DNA of 64,000 bases from Acidomonas methanolica (GTDB taxonomy: Bacteria > Pseudomonadota > Alphaproteobacteria > Acetobacterales > Acetobacteraceae). A program made the position numbers and the translations under genes. Positions 27,074-36,598 of this stretch are shown in pieces. A model generated the notes under the pieces. It did not search any database. It was not told the DNA's origin and saw only the letters and a list, made by a program, of their open reading frames with translations. The first letter of the stretch is position 1; each line of letters opens with the position of its first letter. The stretch covers positions 186,001 through 250,000 of the forward strand of contig NZ_SLZN01000002.1 in assembly GCF_004346035.1 (NCBI RefSeq), in the 5' to 3' direction.

Positions 27074-29665
27074 ATGGGAAACCATCACGCCATGACGGGC
27101 AAGCAATCCGGCTCCTTTTCCTTCACCCGGCACCACGCCATGCCCGCCCGCGTGCGCGCCATCCTGGGCCCGACCAATACCGGCAAGACGCATTACGCGC
27201 TGGACCGCATGCTGGCCCATGCCTCGGGCATCATCGCCTTTCCCCTGCGCCTGCTCGCGCGGGAGAATTACGAGCGCATGGCGGCGCTCAAGGGCGCGCG
27301 CGCCGTCGCCCTCATCACCGGGGAAGAAAAGATCATCCCGCCCGACGCGCGCTGGATCGCCTGCACCACCGAGGCCATGCCGCTCGATCGTCACGCCGAA
27401 TTCATCGCCATCGACGAAATCCAGCTCTGCGCCGATCCGGATCGTGGCCATGTCTTCACGGACCGCCTCCTGAACGCGCGCGGCGCGGTGGAGACGCTCT
27501 TTCTCGGGGCCGAGACCATCCGTCCCCTGCTCCAGCGCCTCGTGCCCGGCATCGAGATCGACACGCGGCCGCGCCTGTCCGCCCTCATCGGCACCGGCCA
27601 CACCAAGCTCTCCCGCCTGCCGCCGCGCAGCGCCATCGTCGCCTTTTCCGCCGCCGACGTGTACGCCATCGCCGAGGCGATCCGCCAGCGCCGCGGCGGC
27701 TGCGCCATCGTGATGGGCCGTCTTTCCCCCCGCACCCGCAACGCCCAGGTGCAGCTCTACCAGAACAAGGAGGTGGACTACCTCGTCGCGACGGACGCCA
27801 TCGGCATGGGGCTGAACATGGATGTCAACCATGTCGCCCTCGCCGCCCTGACGAAATTCGACGGGTCGGCCCTGCGCCCCCTCCAGCCGCAGGAAATCGC
27901 CCAGATTGCCGGGCGCGCCGGGCGCGGCACCCGCGACGGCACGTTCGGGACGACGGGCGAGGCGCGCCTGATGAGCGAGTCCACGACCGAGGCGATCGAG
28001 ACTCACCGTTTCGACCCGCTGCAACGCCTCTATTGGCGCAACAGCGATCTGGATTTCTCCAGCCCCATGGCGCTCGCCGCCAGCCTTCACCGCCCGCCGA
28101 CACGTCCAGGACTGACGGCGGGGCGGGAAGCCGCCGATCTTCTCACCCTGGAGGCGCTCGCCGAAGACAATGCCATCCGGGACGCCGTCACGGGGTCGAA
28201 GCGCACGAAACTCCTCTGGGAGGTTTGCCAGATCCCGGATTTCCGCAAGCTCGGCGACGATTCCCATACCCATCTCTGCCGGAAGCTCTTCTTCCACCTC
28301 CTCGAGGACGGCCGCATTCCCGCCGCGTGGCTCGCCAATCACATCGACTCCTTCTCCCGGACCGACGGCGATATCGACACGCTGATGCAGCGTCTGGCGG
28401 GCGTGCGCGTCGCGGCCTATGTCGCCGCCCGCGCCGACTGGACGGAGGAAGCCGGGCGCTGGCAGGAACACGCCCGCATCGCCGAGGACCAGCTCTCCGA
28501 CGCGCTGCATGAACGCCTGACCGCCCGGTTCGTGGATCGCCGCGCGACCTCCATTCTTCGCCGCCTCGATCCGCAGAGCGACCGTCCCCTCCTCTCCGCC
28601 GTCACCCATGACGGCGAAGTGATCGTCGAAGGACATGCGGTGGGCCGGATGGACGGTTTCACCCTGACCAGCAGCCTCGGCGCGAGCGGGCCGGAGCAGC
28701 GGCTCATGCTCCGCGCGGGCCGCCGCGCCCTGATCCAGGAAATTCCCCGCCGCGTACGGGCGCTGGCCGAGTCGCCGGACGAGGCGTTCTCGCTGGACAG
28801 GGTCACGGCCACAGTGTCATGGCAGGACACGCCCGTCGCCCGGCTGCGCGCCGGCGCGACGCTGCTGGAGCCCGATCTCCGGCTTCTTTCGGGCGAGATC
28901 GAGGATGCCCGCCAGCGGGACCGTGTGCGCGATCGTCTGCACGCCTTTTTCCGCACATGCATCGCCCGGGATCTCGCACCGCTCTTCGCGGCGCGCGACT
29001 CCGTCACCCTGCCTGAAGCGCGCGGCGTCCTGCACCGGCTGTCCGAAGCGGGCGGCCTCGCGGCGCTGACCACCGCCGATCATGGTCTCGACCGCGCCGC
29101 CCTGGCGCAACTCCGCCGCCTCGGTGTCGTCATCGGCAGCCATCGCGCGTTCATCCCCGCCCTGCTGCGTCCCGCGCCGATGACCATGCGCGCCCTGCTC
29201 CTGGCCCTGCGTCACGGTTGCGCCCCGCCCCCGCTGCCAGACGCGCATCGCGTCTCCTTCCCGCTCGCGAAACTCGCCCCCGCCGCGCTGCCGTCGAGTG
29301 CAATGCTTCAACTCTGGGCGGAACTCGGCTGGATCAGGGCGGGCGACTATCTGCTCCGGCTTGATATCGCCGAGCGCCTGACTCGCGAGATCCGCCATCT
29401 GACACGCGGCGGGAATCGTCAGGCCGATCCGCATCTCCTTTCCCTTGCGGGCATTCCGGCACACGACCTGACTGCCGCGCTGCGCGATCTCGGACTCCGG
29501 GTCCACGCCCCGCATGCGCTGAATGCGGCGACATTCGGCCCCGCCAGCCCGCTCATGCTGCTTGCGCAAAGGGCTGCCACGCCGCGCCCGCCGCGCCCTC
29601 GCGAAGCGCGGGACGACGCCCACTCCCCCTTCGCCGTCCTGCGCACGCTTCAGGTGAAAGCATGA
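27074..29665 (+). CDS. SUV3-like DExH RNA helicase
   Basis: The protein (863 residues from this ATG) starts its helicase core with RAILGPTNTGKTHYALDRML (Walker A at G32-T39), followed by IAIDEIQLC (D114-Q117), ATDAIGMGLN and QIAGRAGRGTRDG (from Q277). This is the SUV3 arrangement, the family of the mitochondrial degradosome helicase, common in alphaproteobacteria. The C-terminal 500 residues are arginine- and alanine-rich with no domain I can name. It probably unwinds structured RNA for decay. The start is uncertain (27074, 27092 or 27140; none has a strong ribosome-binding site). The S4 gene overlaps its stop. Confidence 0.88.
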   Translation: MGNHHAMTGKQSGSFSFTRHHAMPARVRAILGPTNTGKTHYALDRMLAHASGIIAFPLRLLARENYERMAALKGARAVALITGEEKIIPPDARWIACTTEAMPLDRHAEFIAIDEIQLCADPDRGHVFTDRLLNARGAVETLFLGAETIRPLLQRLVPGIEIDTRPRLSALIGTGHTKLSRLPPRSAIVAFSAADVYAIAEAIRQRRGGCAIVMGRLSPRTRNAQVQLYQNKEVDYLVATDAIGMGLNMDVNHVALAALTKFDGSALRPLQPQEIAQIAGRAGRGTRDGTFGTTGEARLMSESTTEAIETHRFDPLQRLYWRNSDLDFSSPMALAASLHRPPTRPGLTAGREAADLLTLEALAEDNAIRDAVTGSKRTKLLWEVCQIPDFRKLGDDSHTHLCRKLFFHLLEDGRIPAAWLANHIDSFSRTDGDIDTLMQRLAGVRVAAYVAARADWTEEAGRWQEHARIAEDQLSDALHERLTARFVDRRATSILRRLDPQSDRPLLSAVTHDGEVIVEGHAVGRMDGFTLTSSLGASGPEQRLMLRAGRRALIQEIPRRVRALAESPDEAFSLDRVTATVSWQDTPVARLRAGATLLEPDLRLLSGEIEDARQRDRVRDRLHAFFRTCIARDLAPLFAARDSVTLPEARGVLHRLSEAGGLAALTTADHGLDRAALAQLRRLGVVIGSHRAFIPALLRPAPMTMRALLLALRHGCAPPPLPDAHRVSFPLAKLAPAALPSSAMLQLWAELGWIRAGDYLLRLDIAERLTREIRHLTRGGNRQADPHLLSLAGIPAHDLTAALRDLGLRVHAPHALNAATFGPASPLMLLAQRAATPRPPRPREARDDAHSPFAVLRTLQVKA

Positions 29666-29955
29666 CCGACGCCGCGCTGCGTCTCGACCTCTGGCTCTGG
29701 TATGCGCGCGTCGCACGGCAACGCTCCGCCTGCGTCAGGCTGATCGAAGAGGGGCGCATTCGCATCAACAGCCAGCCGGTCAGCAAACCCCATGCGCGGC
29801 TGCGGATCGGGGACGTGCTCACCCTTCCCGCGATCGGGAGCCGGAGCATACGCGTGCTCTGCGTGACGGGTCTGGGCGATAGACGCGGAAGCGCCGAGGC
29901 GGCGCGCCTGCTCTATGAGGAGATCGCCGAGACCTCCTTCTCGAAAAACCCCTGA
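29662..29955 (+). CDS. S4-domain RNA-binding protein, Hsp15-like
   Basis: The 97-residue protein consists of one S4 domain: RLDLWLWYARVARQRSACVR, then GRIRINSQPVSKPHARLRIGD. This matches the heat-shock protein 15 (HslR) group, which binds free 50S subunits carrying nascent chains. Overlap with the helicase stop (ATGA) suggests joint translation and a shared role in RNA handling. The alphaproteobacterial members lack the long basic tail of E. coli Hsp15, as here. Confidence 0.88.
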   Translation: MTDAALRLDLWLWYARVARQRSACVRLIEEGRIRINSQPVSKPHARLRIGDVLTLPAIGSRSIRVLCVTGLGDRRGSAEAARLLYEEIAETSFSKNP

Positions 29956-30114
29956 AATCCACGCAGCAGACGCTTGCCTCCGCCGGCAAAGCGCCGCATA
30001 CCTCGCCATTCTCTCATAGCCCGGCCGTGCGCCCTCCGGATCCCTGTTCCGGAGGCGGCGCGGTCAAGAACCGGATCGCTGGACGGTCCGCGCCAAAGAC
30101 AATCGGAGACGACA

Positions 30115-30447
30115 ATGACCTATGTGGTCACTGAGAACTGCATTCGCTGCAAATTCATGGATTGCGTGGAAGTCTGCCCGGTCGATTGCTTCTACGCGGG
30201 CGAGAATTTCCTCGTCATCAATCCCGATGAATGCATCGATTGCGGCGTGTGCGAGCCGGAATGCCCGGCCGAAGCGATTCTGCCGGACAGTGACGGCCGC
30301 GCCACGTCATGGCTCGAGACCAACGCCAAATATGCCATGTCCTGGCCCAACATCACCCGCAAAGGCACCCCTCCGGCGGATGCCGAGGAATGGAAGGACA
30401 AGCCGGACAAGGCCGCTCTTCTCTCTCCCGAGCCGCACAAGGACTGA
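30115..30447 (+). CDS. fdxA: 7Fe ferredoxin FdxA
   Basis: The 110-residue protein matches the FdI/FdxA family. Cysteines C9, C17 and C50 fit the 3Fe-4S site and C21, C40, C43 and C46 the 4Fe-4S site ([11 protein letters not shown]); C12 and C25 are extra. The C-terminus has the usual tail after KYAMSWPNI. It is a low-potential, cytoplasmic electron carrier. ATG 30115 is preceded by CGGAGACGACA. In alphaproteobacteria fdxA often follows the SUV3-like helicase and the S4 gene, so the three may be one unit, although 159 bp separate it from the S4 stop. Confidence 0.96.
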   Translation: MTYVVTENCIRCKFMDCVEVCPVDCFYAGENFLVINPDECIDCGVCEPECPAEAILPDSDGRATSWLETNAKYAMSWPNITRKGTPPADAEEWKDKPDKAALLSPEPHKD

Positions 30448-30466
30448 CGTCTCTGCCCCGAACGAG

Positions 30467-30506
30467 AAAAGGGCCGGTGGATCAAACCACCGGCCCTTTT
30501 CTTTTG
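30467..30506. terminator. Strong bidirectional terminator between fdxA and cyoD
   Basis: A perfect 14-bp stem, AAAAGGGCCGGTGG with CCACCGGCCCTTTT, encloses a 6-base loop. T-rich sequence follows on the plus strand (CTTTTG) and the A-run gives U-rich ends in both directions. It would end fdxA and the cyo operon. Confidence 0.92.
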
Positions 30507-30576
30507 TCTCCATGTCCAGGACACCGCGCGCGACCCCGGTAAGCCCCGGGACCGCGGCGTGCGCCAACAAAAGATG

Positions 30577-30924
30577 TCAGCGGGACATCATGTGCATGGC
30601 AGTATCGTGCATCACGAACAGGAAGCCGAACACGACGATCAGAACCACGAGGATCGCGAATGCGAACGCAAGGCGGTTCCAGGTCGTTTCGGGGTCGGTA
30701 TTCATATGCAGGAAGTAGACCACATGAACGAAGACCTGCACGATCGCCAGCACCGAAATGACGGCGATGGTGGTGCTGGGTGACATCGCATGCACCATGA
30801 CAGCAGCGAAGGCGCCGGCCGTCAGGATAAGCGAAAGGAAGAAACCGATCATATATGACCCGTAGGAGGCGTGGCCTTCCCCGGGTTCATCATGGCCCAT
30901 GGCCGAATGGTGGGCGTTGCTCAT
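30577..30924 (-). CDS. cyoD: Cytochrome o ubiquinol oxidase subunit IV
   Basis: The 115-residue protein has three membrane helices (SYMIGFFLSLILTAGAFAAV, an ISVLAIVQVFVHVVYFLHM segment, and a final one) and matches CyoD. In the oxidase this small subunit helps assemble the copper site of subunit I. The start ATG overlaps the cyoC stop (TGATG), and a His/Gly-rich N-terminus precedes the first helix. Last gene of the cyoABCD operon. Confidence 0.95.
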   Translation of the reverse strand: MSNAHHSAMGHDEPGEGHASYGSYMIGFFLSLILTAGAFAAVMVHAMSPSTTIAVISVLAIVQVFVHVVYFLHMNTDPETTWNRLAFAFAILVVLIVVFGFLFVMHDTAMHMMSR

Positions 30925-31535
30925 CAGATCACACTCATCAGGTAGACGAAGGTGAAGACACAGATCCAGACGATGTCCAGAAAGTGCCAGAAGAGGCTCA
31001 GGCAGGTCAGCTTGCTCATGAAGCGCGGCGTCCATGCCTGCGAGCCGAAGCTCTGAAGCGCCACGACGGCGATCCAGATCAGGCCGCAGGTCACGTGCAG
31101 ACCGTGCGTAGAGACGAGCGTGAAGAAGGCTGAGAGGAACGCGCTGCGGTCCGGCCCGTTACCTTCGGCGACCATATGCGAGAACTCGCGAATTTCCATG
31201 CCGACGAAGGAGAGGCCGAGCAGGAACGTCACGGCGAGCCAGAAGATGAACAGGCCATGCTTCTTCGCCTGGGCGCTGAGCGCCCCGAACCCGAAGGTGA
31301 TCGAGCTGAGCAGCAGGATAAGGGTCTCAAGACCGACCCCCTGCAAATCGAACAGCTCCTTGCCGGTGGGACCACCGGCAAACTGGTTGCGCATCACCGC
31401 GAAGACAGCGAACAGGGTGCCGAACAGCACGCAGTCCGTCATCAGGTAGATCCAGAACCCGAACACCACGGGAGTTTCGTGATGCTCGTGCTCGTCATGC
31501 GCCGAACCGGCCGGCGTGATTGCTTGATGTGCCAT
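30924..31535 (-). CDS. cyoC: Cytochrome o ubiquinol oxidase subunit III
   Basis: The 203-residue protein has five membrane helices and the subunit III blocks FGFWIYLMTDCVLFGTLFAV and STHGLHVTCGLIWIA. It belongs to the cytochrome c/quinol oxidase III family and stabilises the oxidase at the inner membrane. The gene starts 2 bp after the cyoB stop and overlaps cyoD by 1 bp. Confidence 0.96.
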   Translation of the reverse strand: MAHQAITPAGSAHDEHEHHETPVVFGFWIYLMTDCVLFGTLFAVFAVMRNQFAGGPTGKELFDLQGVGLETLILLLSSITFGFGALSAQAKKHGLFIFWLAVTFLLGLSFVGMEIREFSHMVAEGNGPDRSAFLSAFFTLVSTHGLHVTCGLIWIAVVALQSFGSQAWTPRFMSKLTCLSLFWHFLDIVWICVFTFVYLMSVI

Positions 31536-31537
31536 GA

Positions 31538-33523
31538 TTACTCCGCCGCCTGCGCCATCAGCTTACGGGAATGTTCATCCAGATCGCGCTGGACCTCGCT
31601 CGCCGGCACGTAATAGTCGATGTCGAGATTCGCACTCCGCAGAATGATCGTCGCCATGACGCCGAGCAGGCCGAGGGCCGCCAGCCACCAGATATACCAG
31701 ATCGCGCCGAAGCCGATCAGGAAGGCGAACACTCCGATGAACACTCCGGCGGAGGTGTTCTTCGGCATGTGAATGTCTTCCAGCGGCTTGTCGGTCCCGC
31801 CCAGCCCCTGCTCCTTCTCGTTATGGAACGTGTCCAGACCGTTGATGGTGGGGATGACGGCGAAGTTATACGCCGGCGGAGGAGACGGGATCGACCATTC
31901 CAGCGTGCGGCCGTTCCAGATATCGCCCGTGAAGTCCCGGTTCGCGGGCAGTTTGCCGTCGCGGATGCTGACATAGATCTGCGTGAGCTGGCAGACCACG
32001 CCGCAGGCGATCAACAGCACGCCGATTTCGGCGATCTGCATCTGAAGGTGCCAATCGGGATTGTCGTAGTGGTTCAGGCGACGGGTCATGCCTTCGAATC
32101 CCGCGATGTAGAGCGGAACGAAAGCGAAGTAGAAGCCGATGAACCAGAAGAAGAAGGCGCGCTTGCCCCACGTCTCGTTCATCTTGTAGCCCATGATCTT
32201 GGGCCACCAGTAGTTCAAACCCGTCACATAGCCGAAATACACGCCGCCGATGATGACGTTGTGGAAATGCGCAATGACGAACAGGGAGTTGTGAAGCACC
32301 CAGTCGGCCGCCGGCATTGCAAGCATGACGCCCGTCATGCCGCCGATGCTGAACGTGACCATGAAGCCGAGCACCCAGTACATCATCGAGTTGAACTCGA
32401 TGCGACCCTTATACATGGTGAACAGCCAGTTGAAGATCTTCACACCCGTCGGCACGGCGATGATCATCGTCATGATGCCGAAGAAGGCGTTTACACTCGG
32501 GCCGGCGCCCATGGTGAAGAAATGATGCACCCAGACGATAAATGACAGGAAGGTAATGGCAATCGTCGCCCAGACCATCGTCGCATACCCGAAGAGCGGC
32601 TTGCGCGAGAAGGTCGGAACCACCTCCGAGAACACGCCGAAAGCAGGCAGGATGAGGATATAGACTTCAGGATGGCCCCACGCCCAGATCATGTTGAGAT
32701 ACAACATGACGTTGCCGCCACCGTCATTGGTGAAAAAATGCATCCCGAGATAGCGGTCAAGCGACAGGCAGCCCAGCGTGACGGTCAGTACCGGGAAAGC
32801 GGCGAGGATGAGGATCGAGGCGCAGAAAGCCGTCCAGGTGAAGATGGGCATCTGCATCAGCCCCATTCCGGGAGCGCGCATCTTGAGAATAGTCGTGAAG
32901 AAATTCACGCCAGTGAGCAACGTCCCCACACCGGAAAGCTGCACCGCCCAGATGTAATAGTCGATCCCGACGCCGGGACTGAACTGCATCTCGGAAATCG
33001 GCGGATAGGCCAGCCAGCCGACCTGCGCGAATTCACCGACGAAGAGTGACACGTTGATGAGAACGGCGCTGATCGTCGTCAGCCAGAAACTGACCGAGTT
33101 CAGGAAGGGGAACGCCACGTCGCGCGCGCCGATCTGAAGCGGCACGACGACGTTGAACAGACCCGTCATGAACGCCATGGCCATGAAGAAAATCATGATC
33201 GTGCCATGGGCGGAGAAGATCTGATCGTAGTGATGCGGCGGCAGATAGCCGGGATTGCCGTTATAGGCGATCGCGAGTTGCGTGCGCATCATCAGTGCGT
33301 CCGCGAAACCGCGGAACAGCATGACGAGAGCCAGCACGATATACATGACACCCAGACGCTTGTGATCGACCGTGGTCAACCATTCGCGCCAGAGATATCC
33401 CCATTTGCCGAAATAGGTGATCAGGCCGAGAACGGCCACGCCGACCACCGCCACGCCGACGAAGGTACCGACGAGAATCGGCACGTCGAACGGTATGGCT
33501 GAGAGAGTTAATTTACCGAGCAT
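31538..33523 (-). CDS. cyoB: Cytochrome o ubiquinol oxidase subunit I
   Basis: The 661-residue haem-copper subunit carries the haem and copper ligands: H in [13 protein letters not shown] in [23 protein letters not shown], and FVIAHFHNV. It reduces oxygen to water at the inner membrane and pumps protons, with ubiquinol as donor. The length, with extra helices at both ends, fits quinol oxidases rather than aa3 cytochrome c oxidase. In acetic acid bacteria this type of oxidase takes the electrons delivered by periplasmic dehydrogenases. Four bases separate it from cyoA. Confidence 0.97.
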   Translation of the reverse strand: MLGKLTLSAIPFDVPILVGTFVGVAVVGVAVLGLITYFGKWGYLWREWLTTVDHKRLGVMYIVLALVMLFRGFADALMMRTQLAIAYNGNPGYLPPHHYDQIFSAHGTIMIFFMAMAFMTGLFNVVVPLQIGARDVAFPFLNSVSFWLTTISAVLINVSLFVGEFAQVGWLAYPPISEMQFSPGVGIDYYIWAVQLSGVGTLLTGVNFFTTILKMRAPGMGLMQMPIFTWTAFCASILILAAFPVLTVTLGCLSLDRYLGMHFFTNDGGGNVMLYLNMIWAWGHPEVYILILPAFGVFSEVVPTFSRKPLFGYATMVWATIAITFLSFIVWVHHFFTMGAGPSVNAFFGIMTMIIAVPTGVKIFNWLFTMYKGRIEFNSMMYWVLGFMVTFSIGGMTGVMLAMPAADWVLHNSLFVIAHFHNVIIGGVYFGYVTGLNYWWPKIMGYKMNETWGKRAFFFWFIGFYFAFVPLYIAGFEGMTRRLNHYDNPDWHLQMQIAEIGVLLIACGVVCQLTQIYVSIRDGKLPANRDFTGDIWNGRTLEWSIPSPPPAYNFAVIPTINGLDTFHNEKEQGLGGTDKPLEDIHMPKNTSAGVFIGVFAFLIGFGAIWYIWWLAALGLLGVMATIILRSANLDIDYYVPASEVQRDLDEHSRKLMAQAAE

Positions 33524-33527
33524 TGCC

Positions 33528-34463
33528 TCATTCCTTCATCTGCATGTCGGACATGGCGGACTGCATATGTATGACCTTGCCCGTACTCTTGTCGATCACC
33601 GTGCCGTTATTGTACTTGGCCACGACCGCATCGAAGAGACCAGGCTGGACATGTGCGAAATATTCGACCGGGGCCGCTTCCTGCGGCGCGGCTACCTTCG
33701 GATAACTGGCGCTATCGAGCGTATCGGAAGACTGCTTGACCTTGTCCACCCAGGCGTCGAAATCGCTCTTCGTCATCGCGAGCGTGCGGAACTTCATGTC
33801 CGAAAAACCGCGCCCGGTGTACTGGGCCGCCTCGCCGCGATAATCACCCGGTTCGGACGCCAGCAGATGAAGCTGGGTCTGCATGCCCGCCATCGCGTAA
33901 ATCTGCGATCCAAGACGCGGAATGAAGAACGACGTCATCACAGCATCGGAAGTCAGACGAAAATCGATCGGCGTATTCACCGGAACGGCCAACTGATTAA
34001 TCGTCGCGATCCCGAGATCCGGATAGATGAACAGCCACTTCCAGTCGAGCGATACAACCTGGACATTGACGGGCTTGACCGGCGCCCCGGACGCATCGCT
34101 CACTTTCAGCGGGCGATAGGGATCGAACGCGAAGGACGACCACGCGCTGATGGCGCCGAGAGCCAGAACGATGATAGCCGGCGCGCCCCAGACGAACACT
34201 TCGATCTTCGTCGAATGCGACCATGTCGGCAGATATTCCGCCGAGGTGTTCGATGCGCGATATTTACGCGCGTAAATCAGCGTGGCGATGATCACCGGGA
34301 TGACGATGAGAAGCATCACGCCCAGTTCCAGGAGGATAACGTTCCGGTTCGCCACGCCGATCGGCCCACGGGGCTCCAAAAGATCGAGCGTGCATCCGGA
34401 GAGCAGCAGTGCGGGAAGCCCCAGCGCGAACCGCCCCAATTTCGGCAAAATCTTGCTTTTCAT
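33528..34463 (-). CDS. cyoA: Cytochrome o ubiquinol oxidase subunit II
   Basis: The 311-residue protein is a lipoprotein precursor with lipobox LLSGC (C24), two membrane helices (about residues 42-65 and 90-112) and a periplasmic cupredoxin domain ([20 protein letters not shown]). C24 is the only cysteine, so the CuA ligands of cytochrome c oxidases are absent. This marks it as a quinol oxidase. First gene of cyoABCD. It is preceded by about 0.6 kb without a gene that should hold the promoter. Confidence 0.96.
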   Translation of the reverse strand: MKSKILPKLGRFALGLPALLLSGCTLDLLEPRGPIGVANRNVILLELGVMLLIVIPVIIATLIYARKYRASNTSAEYLPTWSHSTKIEVFVWGAPAIIVLALGAISAWSSFAFDPYRPLKVSDASGAPVKPVNVQVVSLDWKWLFIYPDLGIATINQLAVPVNTPIDFRLTSDAVMTSFFIPRLGSQIYAMAGMQTQLHLLASEPGDYRGEAAQYTGRGFSDMKFRTLAMTKSDFDAWVDKVKQSSDTLDSASYPKVAAPQEAAPVEYFAHVQPGLFDAVVAKYNNGTVIDKSTGKVIHMQSAMSDMQMKE

Positions 34464-35020
34464 ATTGAAACCCCGCTCATTGATCCGTTCATCAGACCAT
34501 ATCGCGATGGGCCGCCAGTGCGGCAGGATCGCACCCTGCCTCGCGTGCCGACAGCTTTGTCAGAGAATATCACGCCTTCTCTCCTCCCGCAGCGAAGGAC
34601 GGCCTGACGACCGGAGAGACTGGCTGACCGACACAAGGGCCGACTCCGCTTTGCCAGACCCGACGGTGACGGGCTTCATCGCTTCGCAACTCGCTTCTCC
34701 TAATGGCCTCCATCATTTTCCACCAATCATGTGGCGGAAAACCTCGCAAACCACCCAATTGCCGGGCTCCAATGCCCGGACATGCCTGCTGTCTTCCTCC
34801 CGATCGTCGCGCAACGCAAGTACTCTTCGTTCCAATTTTCACGAAAACCTGATCGAGGAAACCAATGAGTTTCTTGCGATTTCAATATGTTCGAAAAATT
34901 TACTGTCCTGCGGCCATCAAATCTTGCTGATTTTTTAGCTGATTGCCCGTGCAGCGCGGCAACACATACTATCAAGGAGACCGGAGCAGTCCTTAAATAT
35001 TTCCGTCGTTTTTGTGGCCC
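34464..35020. other. Non-coding region upstream of cyoA
   Basis: I see no convincing gene here on either strand. The part near 34850-35020 is clearly richer in A and T than its surroundings. The region should contain the cyo promoter. It includes a small hairpin GGCAGG/CCTGCC at 34522-34540 and a 10-bp inverted repeat at 34716-34741. A frame of 90 codons on the minus strand (34570-34842) was judged not to be a gene. Confidence 0.6.
34716..34741. promoter_or_regulatory. Inverted repeat upstream of cyoA, possible operator
   Basis: TTTTCCACCA and TGGCGGAAAA form arms of 10 bases with one mismatch around a 6-base centre. The site is about 250 bp upstream of cyoA. The symmetry could bind a dimeric regulator; no known consensus is matched. 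Confidence 0.35.
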
Positions 35021-35054
35021 AAAAATAAAAAAGCGGGGAGCTTCCGCTCCCCGC
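35021..35054 (-). terminator. Rho-independent terminator of the Bax inhibitor-1-like gene
   Basis: The 9-bp stem GCGGGGAGC/GCTCCCCGC with a 4-base loop is followed on the minus strand by TTTTTTATTTTT. It lies 32 bp after the stop at 35087. Confidence 0.9.
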
Positions 35055-35086
35055 CTCATGTCCTTCCCGACTTCCGGGAAGTAAAA

Positions 35087-35872
35087 TCAGTTATTGTTAT
35101 TCGAACGCACACCCATGAACTGCATCAGGAACTGGAAGAGATTGATGAAGTTGAGGTAAAGACCCAGCGCGTCGTAAACACTGCGCTTCGCCAGTTCCTC
35201 CGGACCCACATAAGAAAGATATTGCATATAGGACACACGGATACGCTGCGTATCGTAACCCGTCAGGAGGGTGAAGATGCCCACCCCTACGATGCTGTAG
35301 ATGAACTGCACCTCAGGCGAGTGCAGGAATATGTTGACGACTCCGGCGATGATGAGTCCGAAAAGCCCCATCAGCAGAAACGATCCCATCCGCGACAGAT
35401 CTGCGCGCGTGGTATAGCCCCACAACGCCATCGCCGCGAAAGTGCCGGCCGTCACAAAGAACGTCCGCGCGATCGACACGCCGGTATAGATGAGAAGGAT
35501 ATTCGCCATGCTCGCGCCCATCACGGCGCAGAACACCCAGAACAGGGTCTGCACGGCCTGACGGGAGAGGCGGTTGATCCCGAAGGACAACACCATCACG
35601 AACACCAGCGGGGCGAAGATCGCCAGATAGCCGAGTCCCGTGGGACGCAGGGCGAGACCGCCCGACATCATGGGCACGACGTGATAGAAGACACTCCGGA
35701 GCGAGGTTTCGGCCACGGCCCAAGCCACGGCGCCCGTCACGGCGAGCCCGGCCGCCATCCAGCCGAACACCCCGACCATATAGGCGCGCAACCCGGCATC
35801 GACCGCATCGAACCTGGCGGTCGCACCGGGACGGGTTTGATCTCCAGAACGAAAATTTGGAACGAAAGCCAT
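35087..35872 (-). CDS. Bax inhibitor-1/YccA family membrane protein
   Basis: The 261-residue protein has seven membrane segments and the BI-1/YccA (UPF0005) pattern, including a segment with YNVF-like polarity and the C-terminal block YDALGLYLNFINLFQFLMQ. E. coli YccA protects membrane proteins from FtsH; other members leak calcium in a pH-dependent way. The exact role here is unknown. It is a single gene with its own terminator, divergent from the ThpR-like gene. Confidence 0.92.
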   Translation of the reverse strand: MAFVPNFRSGDQTRPGATARFDAVDAGLRAYMVGVFGWMAAGLAVTGAVAWAVAETSLRSVFYHVVPMMSGGLALRPTGLGYLAIFAPLVFVMVLSFGINRLSRQAVQTLFWVFCAVMGASMANILLIYTGVSIARTFFVTAGTFAAMALWGYTTRADLSRMGSFLLMGLFGLIIAGVVNIFLHSPEVQFIYSIVGVGIFTLLTGYDTQRIRVSYMQYLSYVGPEELAKRSVYDALGLYLNFINLFQFLMQFMGVRSNNNN

Positions 35873-36049
35873 GACACCCTTTCCTGTGCCGGGGAAGAGC
35901 CCGGCGTCTCAATCCATCAAATGTGGCCCCGGGAGCCGGGAGGTCAAGTCTCGCGTGAGCTAATATCACGCACAAGTCGATTCCCTGTAGCCAGCGCCGG
36001 TCAACATGGCATGATGAGACGGGCGGCCCATCCTTGGCTGGAGGCGAAC

Positions 36050-36598
36050 ATGCGTCTTTTCACGGCACTCGAGATCGCCAGCGAGCAGAGGCTCTTCCTC
36101 GCCGAACGACGCGCCAACCTCCCTGGCGCGATCTGGACCCCACCGGAGAACTATCATCTTACCCTGCGGTTCCTGGGAGAAATCAAGAGTCGTCATATGG
36201 CTGAGGAGGTCGATTTCGCTCTCTCCCGCGTCGAGGCAACCACGTTTACCCTTCAGATCTCCGGCATCGGCGTCACGGCGACGCCGCGCGGCGAGCACCT
36301 CTGGTTCGGCGTGGAACCCAGCGAACCCCTCGTACGGCTTCAGTCACGCATCGAAACCGCCCTGCGCCGCATCGGCCTCTCGCCCGACACGCGCCGCTTC
36401 ACCCCGCGCGTGACGGTCGCGTATCTTCCGTGGAGTCCGGCCGCGGCACGCTGGGTGCAACTCAACAATCTGAGCCGGCCGGAGCCCATGCTCGTCCACA
36501 GCTTCACCCTGTTCCGTTCCTTTCTCGGCACGGATGCGCCTCATTATGAAAATTGCGCCGACTACCCCCTTGCGCACCCGCTCGTCACCTCCGTCTGA
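36050..36598 (+). CDS. ThpR-like 2H phosphoesterase with one catalytic His replaced
   Basis: The 182-residue protein aligns with RNA 2',3'-cyclic phosphodiesterases (ThpR/LigT, 2H superfamily). It starts MRLFTALEI and has the first catalytic motif HLTLRFLG (H36). The second motif is normally FTPHVTL or similar, but here reads FTPRVTVAYL with R120 in place of His (codon CGC at 36407). Two HxT/S motifs are needed for catalysis in the family, so hydrolysis may be lost or changed. GGAG stands 6 bases before ATG 36050. The next gene starts inside its 3' end, which suggests the protein is still translated. Cytoplasmic. Confidence 0.85.
   Translation: MRLFTALEIASEQRLFLAERRANLPGAIWTPPENYHLTLRFLGEIKSRHMAEEVDFALSRVEATTFTLQISGIGVTATPRGEHLWFGVEPSEPLVRLQSRIETALRRIGLSPDTRRFTPRVTVAYLPWSPAAARWVQLNNLSRPEPMLVHSFTLFRSFLGTDAPHYENCADYPLAHPLVTSV

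Noticed and set aside
34570-34842. A 90-codon minus-strand frame in the cyoA upstream region
   Set aside because: GTG start without ribosome-binding site, no recognisable motif, and uneven composition. Kept as non-coding.
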